From Macrostomum hystrix (lineage: Eukaryota > Platyhelminthes > Macrostomidae), in assembly GCA_950097015.1 (NCBI GenBank), contig CATNEN010000038.1, positions 27,806,501 through 27,870,500 on the forward strand: DNA of 64,000 bases, in the 5' to 3' direction. The position numbers were made by a program, and so were the translations under genes. The notes beneath the pieces were generated by a model. It worked only from the letters and a program-made list of their open reading frames with translations, was not told where the DNA came from and did not search any database. Numbering within the stretch: position 1 is the first letter of the stretch; every line of letters starts with the position of its first letter. This document shows positions 35,209 to 44,006 of this stretch, in pieces.

Positions 35209-38200
35209 CAAAGTCGGTTGGTTGGGCCCGAATATTTAAGCATAGACGGAGTTTGGCAATGGGCCTAGTGAGAACAGACTCAGTCCAGGGCAGCTTGGCT
35301 TCATCGACTCAAATCGGCAGCGTCGCTGGGGGAAGCGGTGAGAGAGATGCTTCATGTACTTCTGTGGAGTGAACCATCTATTGTGTGTGTGTGTATTGGG
35401 ATCTGTGAAGTGAACCATCTATTGTGTGTGTGTGTATTGGGATTTGTGAAGTGAACCATCTATTGTGTGTGTGTATTGGGATCTGTGAAGTGAACCATCT
35501 ATTGTGTGTGTGTGTGTCTTGGGATCTGTGAAGTGAATCATCTATTGTGTGTGTGTCTTGGTATCTGTGCTGCGGAGTGAACCATCTATTGTGTGTGTAC
35601 CTTCCATCTTTGCCACATATACTTTCTCTGACCTGTACTTACAATATTTTTATATTATTTCACTCTGAATCTGATTGCCTACCATTATCTGCCCTCTTGT
35701 TCTCTCTCTCAGCGGCATGAATTCCGACAGTAGATGAATGATTTCAGCTTCATCAGCCAATCGCAGGCAGGTCATAGAAAGCCATCCTGCCACCCTTACC
35801 CTGCTGTCTGTCTGTCTGCAACTTTTCAGTCTGCAATAGAGCATAAAATGAATGCACACCACATGGAATATGCCTTTAACAACTAAATTGATTCGCGTCT
35901 AGTATTTGTTACTTCTATTTGATTTAAATATAGGTCTTCCCGCATTCCGATCTTTATTCTGATCGATTCGAGCGAAATTTGGACCATAATTAAATTTTAG
36001 CGCAACAACCGGATAGAATTTTAATGAACTTTAAGTCGACGTCAGTGCGAAGGACTGGTACCCGCATTTTGGCTTGCATTTTCATTGTTCATTCTGTGAT
36101 TATAATTGATCGATGTGTCTAGATAGGTCATCGATGTGTTAAAACGGTCATTGATGCGTCTAAATATGTCATTGGTGTGTCTAAATAGATCATCGATGCG
36201 TTAAAATGGTCATCGATGTGTCTAAATAGGTCATCGATATGTTAAAATTGTCATTGGTGTGACTAATAGGTCATTGGTGTGTCTAAATAGATCATTGTAG
36301 TGTTTAAATAGGCCACCATGTGTCTGAATACGTCATCGATGGGTCAAAAGAGGTCATTAGTGTATCTAAAATGGTCATGGTGTGTCTAATCATCGGTTGT
36401 GTCTAAATAGGTCATTGGTGTGTCTAATCATCGGTTGTGTCTAAATAGGTCATTGGTGTGTCTAATCATCGGTTGTGTCTAAATAGGTCATTGGTGTGTC
36501 TAAATAGGTCATTGGTGTGTCTAATCATCGGTTGTGTCTAAATAGGTCATTGGTGTGTCTAATCATCGGTTGTGTCTAAATAGGTCATTGGTGTGTCTAA
36601 TCATCGGTTGTGTCTAAATAGGTCATTGGTGTGTCTAATCATCGGTTGTGTCTAAATAGGTCATTGGTGTGTCTAATCATCGGTTGTGTCTAAATAGGTC
36701 ATTGGTGTGTCTAAATAGATCATTGTAGTGTTTAAATAGGCCACCATGTGTCTGAATACGTCATCGATGGGTCAAAAGAGGTCATTAGTGTATCTAAAAT
36801 GGTCATGGTGTGTCTAATCATCGGTTGTGTCTAAATAGGTCATTGGAGTGACTAAATAAGTCATGGATGGGTCTAAATAAGGCATGAAAAAGTCAGGAGA
36901 GATGTACACACCTGTTTGAGCTCAGGAGTCATGGGAAAATTGGCGGAATCACTGCAAATATCATTATCTTAGGAGGCCTTCTCGGCCGAAACCACAAGCA
37001 GCAGCAGCAGCCGCAGCAGCAGCAGCCGCAGCAGCAGCAGCCGCAGCAGCAGTCATCGTCGCTAACAGACTCCCAGCGACAGCAGCTTCTGGATTTAAGC
37101 AGGACAGATTTTGAAAATCTGCACTTTATCGATGAAAACTCGATGGCCTGCGGCGAATCGCTCGACATGGACAGTCTGGACGTTCTTGGAATTGTCCGAT
37201 TGAACATCAGCGGCACCCGCTTCGAGGTGAAAAAATATCTGAAACTATTAGTTACATTTTTTGCTCCATCTATAAAAAAAATTCTACTATATTTGTAAAG
37301 AAACTTTTGTTTAACTGCAGGTGCTGCATGGAACGCTGCTTAAACAGCGCTACGTCTACGACAAGCTAATGCACGACGGAATATACAGGGCCCCACAGCA
37401 AGAGTATTACTTTGACCGCGATCCGGACATTTTCAACATTGTACTGTGGTACTGCAGATACGGTCTGTCCCTCTGTTGATGCGAAACTTGCTGATAAATT
37501 AGAAATTCGGTCTATGAATTCAATGACTCCTATAAATTGGTCATTAGAACACTTATTTAAATTGATGATTGAATAAGTATAACAAATTAGTAATAATATT
37601 ATTTGATTGAATGAATAATTAATCAATTAAATCAACTAGTTTGGTTTTCTAATTAAATGGTTTGTTTAGATAAGCCAGGGGTAGGCAAACTTATTTGCTG
37701 GCGGGCCAAAGAGAGAGCCTAAAAGACGACAGCGGGCCGCATTGACTGTATAAATATGAGATAGGGGAGAGATGTGACACGGGAGAGATGAGACACGGGA
37801 GAGATGAGACACAGGAAAGATGGGACACGAGAGAGATGAGACACGGGAGAGATTAGACACGGGAGAGATTAGACACGGGAGAGATTAGACACGGGAGAGA
37901 TTAGACACGGGAGAGATTAGACACGGGAGAGATTAGATACAGGAGAGATGAGACGCGAGACAGATGAAACAAGACACTGTAGATGTCAGAAGGGGCAACG
38001 GGCCGGATTTGGGAGCTTCGAGGGCCGCATCTGGCCCGCGGGCCGGAGTTTGCCGACCCCTGAGATAAGCCATCTAAATTAGATAATTATATGAGTCACT
38101 ATACATACTAATAATAATAATAATTGCAGGAGGGCTGCGGGCAGTGGCACATCATTTGGTGTCACTAGATCAGCAGCCAGCGAGGAGGCAATTCTGCCCA

Positions 38201-41200
38201 TTTCGCTGACTCCTGAGCACACACTCACACAGGTGTGTACATCTGCCCTGACTTTCTCATCGCCAGGCAGTGTACACTCTCATTGTGCCTTGGAGGTTGG
38301 CCCTCAAGGGCGTAAATTGCACTACAAGCCCTCAAAGCCCTCTCTCCGCGGCTTTTAGAGCTCGAATCGAACTCTGGAATCGAACTTAGGGACCTTGGTG
38401 CTAGAGACAGACGCGTTAACCGCTCTGCCACCGACCCGAGATGAGTCACTGACATTTTGTGAGTCACCTAAAATGGTCATTAGATAAGACACCCAATTAA
38501 GTCAGCGCTTACAAGACGCTAACATTGGTCATACGATAATCACCTAAATGAGTCATTTGATAAGTCTCCTCAATGCGTCGCCGGACACCTGTTCTCAGGT
38601 GAGCTGCACGTGCCTCATCATTATTGCGGTCCCCTGCTCGAACGCGAGTTGGCCCTCTGGGGCATCCAATCGGCCATAGAGATTCAAAACTGCTGCGTTA
38701 GTCACGTGATGGACACCAAGAGCAGATTGGTCAGCTTAAAGAAGTTTGAAAACTTCTTCAAAGAAGAGATGGAAAATGAGCCGCTGTTAATACCTACTGA
38801 TCAGGAATTTGAGGAGCAAAATCTGTTGCAGGATCTGCAGAAATCACACGGTGAGTGGCGCCATTACAATTGCCGAATCCCAGATCCTAAACCCCAGATC
38901 CAGAGTCCCAGACCCCTAATCCCAGATTTCAAATCCCAAATCACAGATCCCGAATCACAGTGCCCGAATCACAGAGCCCGAATCACAGATCCCAAATCAC
39001 AGACCCCAAATCGCAGATCCCAAATGCCAAATCCAAAATCCAAAATTCAAAATCCTTGACATCATAATATCCAGATCTTAAATTACAGACTCTAAATTCC
39101 AGATTGCAAGTCCCAGATCCCAGATCCCAAATCCCAGATCCCAAATCCCAGATCCCAAATCCCAGATCCCAAATCCCAGATCCCAAATCCCAGATCCCAA
39201 ATCCCAAATCCCAAATCCTAAATCCCAGATCCCAAATCCCAAATCGAAAATCCCAATCTGTTTTTCTACCTAGATTTTAGCTAATCAATATGAATACCGT
39301 AGCCCTTATACAACTACCCTGCAGGCTGGCATAAGCGTGTCAAGGAGGCCCTGATAGCGCTGCGTCGTCGGTGCTGGAAGATCCTGGATCATCCGTCGTC
39401 CAGTTTTCCAGCAGCTGTGTACGCTGTCCTGTTGAGCATAACGGTGCTGTACACAGTATTCAGCTTCGTAGCCAGCACCTCGGAGCACTTTCAACGCCTG
39501 CTGACATCCCAGGAGGTAGCATTCTACTCGGCAAAGCATCCGTCATGGTACGGCAACCACACGGACGGTAGATCGCGCATCAAGGTCGACTGGCTAATTT
39601 TCCCGGATTGGATCGCATTCGGCGTTCTCACATTCGACTTTGTAGTTCGCCTGTTGTGCTGCAGGAATAAACTGGCCTACTTTCGCAACAATTACACCAT
39701 CATCGACCTGCTGTCAATTCTGCCGTTCTATTTAAACGAAATATTAAAAGTCTGCTTCGGAATTATTGAATTTTCCGATAGCAGCAATTTTGGCCTACCT
39801 GAATACATCGCCTTTGTGAAGATCACACTGTTTATGCGGCTGTTGAGAATCGGCCGGCACTACCGCGGCCTACAGGTGCTGATCTACACACTGCGCACCT
39901 CGCTCAGGGATCTCATGCTGATGGGCGTGTTCGTGGCTCTTGGCACCCTGCTGTTCAGTACGCTGATCTTCTTCTGCGAGAAGGCCCGCTCGGAGGGTCA
40001 TCAGATTGGCGCAGACGATTGCTCAAAATGCGCCAAAGGTCAGGGCGCAGAGAATCGCTTCATGTCCATGTTTGACGGCTTCTGGTGGTCACTGGTTACC
40101 ATGACAACCGTTGGCTACGGCGACCTGGTGCCGCAGACAAACGCCGGTTAGTGGGGCCTTGTGGATTAATCCAGAGATTGGTGATTAGATTCCGATTGGG
40201 TAGTAAATAAGTCGCGGTATTAGGCATGCGATCTAGTTGGTGATTCTGTGAATTTATCACCGGATAGGTCAGTTGGGTCAGAGTATGGGTCAGAGGATGG
40301 GTCAGAGTATGGGTCAGAGGATGGGTCAGAGGATGGGTCAGAGGATGGGTCAGTGAATTTTTTTGTCATTGGATAGGTCACAAGCTTGTCTTTAACTCCA
40401 GCAAAGCGTCTAGTAATTATAATAGCTAGATAATTTATTTGACAAGAAAACGAATAGTCGTATTTTTTTAGAATTCAAACGACAGATGTCACTATTTAAA
40501 CAAACCGCATAATTTAGAGTGCAGTTCCACGCTAAAATAACACCGGAAAATGAGATTGTAGATAAACAAACAAATGCCTATTTTAGGGTTTTCTTCGACT
40601 TGAATGCAAAACTGGGAATAATGGTACAGACCAATAATTAGGATCACAAGGATTTTGTCTGGCTTTCCTAGAAAGGCGACACCAGCTGTCTCCGTCTAAC
40701 AAAATGTTATAAAAAGAGAAATGTTTTCCTTTGCTTTTTTACAGCAAACCGAAAGCCTAATGGGATGCAATATTATAATCTTTGCATGGATACAAAATTA
40801 CCTGCTTGGCCTTCGGTGGGGTCGATCTTAGTCTCCTTGGTCGAAGGATTTCAGCGCAGTTCTGGTGTCGATCAAGCATTTTCTAGGAAAATAGGATTTC
40901 AAGTACGAAGAAAGAGTTTTCGGGAGGAAAAAACTGGCCAGTCACCTAGGCGATTGTCTTGAAACTGGAATCGAAAATAATTGCTATTCCTAGAAATGAA
41001 AAGTAGTTGCGAGAAAGAATAGGACCAAAAACGAATTTCTTGTTGTAAAATGATTTTAGTGTTTTTATCGTTAAACTAGTGCCAGCAAGTAAGTGCGCCC
41101 TGCATTTACTAAATACACGCGACATTAGAAAACAGTTTGTTTGCGACAAAAAGTGTAGTTACAGTAAAAAAATATTTTTACTCAGGATATTAAGTAGTCT

Positions 41201-42344
41201 GTAGGCTCTGAGAAATGGCACATCGTTTGGTGACACTGGACCCAATTCTGCCCATCTCGCTGACTCCTGAGCACACACGCACACATATACTGTACGCAGG
41301 CACACGCTCACACAGGTGTGTACATCTGGCCTGACTTTCTCATCGTCAGGCGGTGTACATTTTGTACATTTCTCTCCGCGGCTGCGTCCCAAATAAATGT
41401 GGCCTCGCCGCGGAATCGAGCTTAGGGACCTTGGTGCGAGAGGAAAACGCGCTAACCACACTCTGCCACGGACCCCCCGAGTATAAACTTAAACGAGCAC
41501 TTAAAATAAATTCTACGAGCAAAGTTTTTAGAGAATTTAAGCAGCTACTGGTTAGAAGTAGTAATTTTAAGTAAAGTTTTAATAATTTTTTGTGCGAACG
41601 AATAGTTACTATATCATACAAGATAGTGCAAGTCGTAACTAGAAGATATGAGTAGATTCACGGAAAACGAGTAGGCACTCGTGAGTGTGGGTATTTACCA
41701 GTAAATTAAACTAGTTACTAGTGAATGCGAGTTTTTACTAGTCAATATAAGTAGTTACGAGCGAAAAAACTAAAAATTTTTATTAAAAATGATCTCGTAA
41801 GGAAAAATTCGAGCTTTACTACTGACGGCGAGTAGTGTCCTATTACAAATTGTAATAAGGATGGACTTTAACTCCGCCACCCTCAGGTCGCATCGTTGGT
41901 TCAGCCTGCGCCCTGAGCGGCCTCCTATTAATCGCCTTCACAGTGCCGATCCTAGTGAATCATTTCATGCTGTACTACTCGCACTCACAGATCGTACACG
42001 TGTCACGCAGCTCCGTACAGGAGTACGCCACCAAAGCCCTATTAGCCAAGGTGAATTCGTTCGCTGGTGGCAAAGTCAAGCGAATGAGAAAGCTAGTAGC
42101 CGAGGGCGCCAGCCAGGCCACCAGCCGGTCGCAGCAGCTCGGCAGGTCCTACTGGAAGAGGCGACTGTGGCGCGGCCGATTCACCAGGCCTCAACAGAAG
42201 CAGCAGCAGCAGCAGCAGCAGCAGCCGGATGACCAGCTCAGAGAGGTGGTCACCGATAGCGAAGATTTTGAGCTGCAGTTAACTGGTCAACTACCAGAGG
42301 AAACACCGTTAGAATTCGATAGAGGCAACGAAGCCAGGATGTGA
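35043..42344 (+). CDS. Voltage-gated potassium channel, Shaw/Kv3-like (6 coding exons)
   Basis: Tetrameric plasma-membrane K+ channel subunit. Coding exons: 35043-35337, 36973-37226, 37321-37462, 38599-38850, 39325-40146 and 41887-42344 (phases 1, 0, 1, 1, 1; all GT-AG), 740 aa. The N terminus carries 41 consecutive Gln (residues 15-55). The T1 domain (about 172-263) has VRLNISGTRFE, DRDPDIFNIVLWYCRYGELH and a zinc motif H234-x5-C240-x21-CC262/263, of the Shaw type. S1 about 343-363, S2 409-427, S3 438-455, S4 478-497, pore helix WWSLVTMT, filter TVGYGD (576-581), S6 590-619. S4 has only K480, R486, R489 and R492, fewer charges than Shaker. The S6 PVP hinge is TVP (607-609). A cysteine pair (DDCSKC) sits in the turret. 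A second Gln-rich run near the C terminus precedes the stop. Exon 1 assignment rests on frame and phase. Confidence 0.9.
35085..35207 (+). repeat. CAG/CAA tract coding 41 glutamines
   Basis: Forty-one uninterrupted Gln codons, mostly CAG with scattered CAA, lie in exon 1 of the Kv gene. Frame and length are read directly from the sequence. Confidence 0.95.
35370..35600. repeat. About 42-bp minisatellite with GT runs in Kv intron 1
   Basis: Five units of GTGAACCATCTATTGTGTGT followed by a variable GT run and TATTGGGATCTGTGAA. Unit length varies with the number of GT repeats. Confidence 0.9.
35601..36109. other. Kv intron 1, non-repetitive part
   Basis: No exon or repeat was recognised. Confidence 0.4.
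36110..36870. repeat. 38-bp minisatellite in Kv intron 1
   Basis: The central block has about 9 units of 38 bp: CTAAATAGGTCATTGGTGTG plus TCTAATCATCGGTTGTGT. The flanks (36110-36380 and 36700-36870) share a longer block containing TGTAGTGTTTAAATAGGCCA that occurs twice (36296 and 36724), so the array grew by copying of large blocks. Confidence 0.95.
36887..36950 (+). mobile_element. Truncated SINE body next to Kv exon 2
   Basis: GAAAAAGTCAGGAGAGATGT, then ACACACCTGTTTGAG and CTCAGGAGTCATGGG, matches the body of the three longer SINE copies in this window (read from their minus strand). It ends only about 23 bp before the exon 2 acceptor at 36972. Confidence 0.65.
37676..38062. mobile_element. 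Non-autonomous hAT element (MITE) with 8-bp target duplication
   Basis: The element begins CAGGGGTAGGCAAACT and ends AGTTTGCCGACCCCTG (15 of 16 inverted match). It is flanked on both sides by the exact 8-bp duplication AGATAAGC (37668-37675 and 38063-38070), the hallmark of hAT transposition. Inner arms contain GGCGGGCC/GGGCCGCA-type sequence. The centre is a 16-bp minisatellite. No transposase. It lies in the Kv intron between exons 3 and 4. Confidence 0.92.
37775..37955. repeat. 16-bp minisatellite inside the hAT element
   Basis: About 11 units of AGACACGGGAGAGATT or AGACACGGGAGAGATG, with minor variants, lie wholly inside the transposon. Confidence 0.93.
38145..38440 (-). mobile_element. 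tRNA-derived SINE, copy A (Kv intron 3)
   Basis: Read on the minus strand, the head (38440 downward) contains GGTGGCAGAGCGGTTAACGC (pol III A box) and, about 45 bp later, AGTTCGATTCC (B box), like a Leu/Ser tRNA. A body follows with GCCAACCTCCAAGGCACA, GATGAGAAAGTCAGGGCAGA and TGTACACACCTGTGTGAG, ending near CACCAAATGATGTGCCA. It aligns with copies B and C. Confidence 0.85.
38870..39260. repeat. 14-bp minisatellite (CCCAGATCCCAAAT) in Kv intron 4
   Basis: Perfect 14-bp units at 39115-39195; degenerate units of the same words (CAGATCCC, AATCACAG) on either side. Confidence 0.93.
40265..40370. repeat. 12-bp minisatellite (GGGTCAGAGGAT) in Kv intron 5
   Basis: About eight short units of GGGTCAGAGGAT or GGGTCAGAGTAT. 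Confidence 0.9.
40371..41215. other. Kv intron 5, non-repetitive part
   Basis: No exon with splice sites is recognised. The open frame at 40765-40962 follows a TTTTTTACAG acceptor-like site but has no known motif and is not needed for the Kv frame. Confidence 0.35.
41216..41480 (-). mobile_element. tRNA-derived SINE, copy B (Kv intron 5)
   Basis: Minus-strand element with head GTGGCAGAGTGTGGTTAGCG, B box AAGCTCGATTCC, then GCCACATTTATTTGGG, GATGAGAAAGTCAGGCCAGA and TGTACACACCTGTGTGAG, ending CACCAAACGATGTGCCA. It lacks the GGCCAACCTCC segment present in copies A and C. Confidence 0.85.
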
Positions 42345-42446
42345 CGATGGAACTGTCTGTTGCGATAGCAACCGTGCTTAAAGATTCGATTTAAAAAAAA
42401 TATTTTTTTCGTCTCTACGTGAAAAACTTCGGCACAAAAAGTGGGA

Positions 42447-42452
42447 AATAAA
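42447..42452 (+). terminator. Candidate Kv polyadenylation signal
   Basis: AATAAA about 103 bp after the Kv stop codon, directly upstream of a SINE. It is the only perfect hexamer close to the stop, but it runs into a poly-A stretch that could instead be the tail side of the SINE insertion. Confidence 0.4.
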
Positions 42453-42468
42453 AAAAAATTGAGGCTCC

Positions 42469-42783
42469 TGGCACATCATTTGGTGAAAGTGACCATTCTG
42501 CCCATTCCGCTGACTTCTGAGCACACGTCTAGATACTGTACGCAGGCACACCCTCACACAAGTGTGTTCATCCCATCTGACTTTCTCATCGTCAGATGTA
42601 CACGTCAGGCAGTGTACACTCTCACTGTGCCTTGGAGGTTGGCCCTTAAGGGCGCATTGCACGACAAGCCCCCCGGGTCTTCTCTTCGCGGCTGCGCCCC
42701 AAATAAATGTGGCCTCACCGCGGAATCGAGCTCAGGGACCGTGCGAGACGCAAACGCGTTATACCGCTCTGCCACTCAACTCT
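42469..42783 (-). mobile_element. tRNA-derived SINE, copy C (3' of Kv)
   Basis: Minus-strand element with head GAGTGGCAGAGCGGTATAAC, B box GAGCTCGATTCC, then GCCACATTTATTTGGGGCGC, GCCAACCTCCAAGGCACA, GATGAGAAAGTCAGATGGGA and the end CACCAAATGATGTGCCA. It is the most complete of the copies (about 315 bp). Confidence 0.85.
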
Positions 42784-43562
42784 TGAAACCTTCATTTCCG
42801 GATTTTTGTCATCCGAATTAAAAAATTTCAGAATTTATTACTTTTTTCAAGTTCCGGGTTTTTTTAATTCCTGAAACACAAACCGGCAGTTACTTACTTT
42901 AATAAACTGAAAATAAATTTCTCATCAAAACTATGATCGTCCGTACATGTCTGTTTGCCTGTATGACACTTGGCTATAAAATTGTTTTGTTTTATCAGAT
43001 GTAACTCAATAATTGTGCTCCGATGCTTTATTTAAGGATACAATATTCTGTTCGTCTCGATTTCATCATTCTGATATTTTTCTAAACCATTTCTTTTTCG
43101 TCATTAAATTATGTATCTCACAGTTTGCTTATCGTGTCTTTCTGTTGTGACTAATAATGGTTTTTATTTTACGCCACTGTGTCTGCTCAATATGATGATG
43201 TTAGCCGTCTCGACATATTATTCAAAATGCTCATAATACTACTGTAAAGAGTGCATGCGAAAAGTGTTCAAGCGTTTAAGAGATTAAAGAAAAATAATTA
43301 GTTATGCAAAATCGGTTTTGTCTGACCATGTATAATCGTGAATTCCACGTACTACATTCAGAAAGTTAAAACCAATCTACGAGTACAATCATTTTTGTCT
43401 CTTGAAGTACATCTTCCCGCTGTGGACTAACCATGGAAATTACGTGGGTTTCCCACGGACTTGCCTCTAGGCTGCTGAACAAATGAACAGCAATAACTCT
43501 GCTGATAAAGTACAAGTTTCGAGTGTACTCAACTCAATGTGCTTCTATAAGAAATTCGGTAC
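42784..43562. other. Intergenic AT-rich sequence between Kv and the ankyrin-Mab21 gene
   Basis: No gene or repeat was recognised. Confidence 0.45.
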
Positions 43563-43665
43563 TAATAGCCCCACTGCGACAGGTGCGTGCATCTATCCTG
43601 ACTTCTCATCGAGCGGCAGTGTACCCTCTCACTAGGGTGCCTTGTGAATCGGCCTTATACGAGAA
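43563..43665 (-). mobile_element. SINE fragment
   Basis: On the plus strand CCCACTGCGACAGGTGCGTG, CATCTATCCTGACTTCTCAT, CGGCAGTGTACCCTCTCAC and GGTGCCTTGTGAATCGGCC follow the middle of SINE copies A and C in order, with many substitutions. Head and tail are missing. Confidence 0.6.
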
Positions 43666-44006
43666 GTTACGAGTAGCTGAAATAATCGAAAAGTTCAGTT
43701 TTTTGTCTGATCTCCGTGAACAACTTTTTATTTAATTCACAATATGCTATCACGGAGGCAATATAAAAATATAATATTACATTTTAGATTGGTTCGTCCG
43801 AAACTAAAAAAAGAAACTAAATTGTGACTAAATGTGATCAACTTTGAATCAATTCGCCGAAAAGTAGTCAACTAGACTGTTTGCCAATTCTTGAGCAATT
43901 CGAAGCCTTTGAGCTGTCTGAAAAAAAGATTAAATGAAGAATGAGCTTTTTGTTTGATTGCTTAAAAAATTTTCGTATAAATAATTTTAAAACATTTTTT
44001 GAAAAT

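Noticed and set aside
38380-38440. A functional tRNA gene at the SINE head
   Set aside because: A and B boxes are present, but the tRNA arms do not pair properly, and the same sequence continues into a repeated body at three sites.
38225-38467. Small proteins predicted over the SINEs (also 41159-41461 and 42378-42662)
   Set aside because: These frames follow the tRNA-derived head and SINE body and recur only because the SINE does.
40765-40962. Extra Kv exon in intron 5
   Set aside because: Acceptor-like site and open frame, but exon 5 joins exon 6 in phase exactly within the pore-S6 linker, so no exon is missing.
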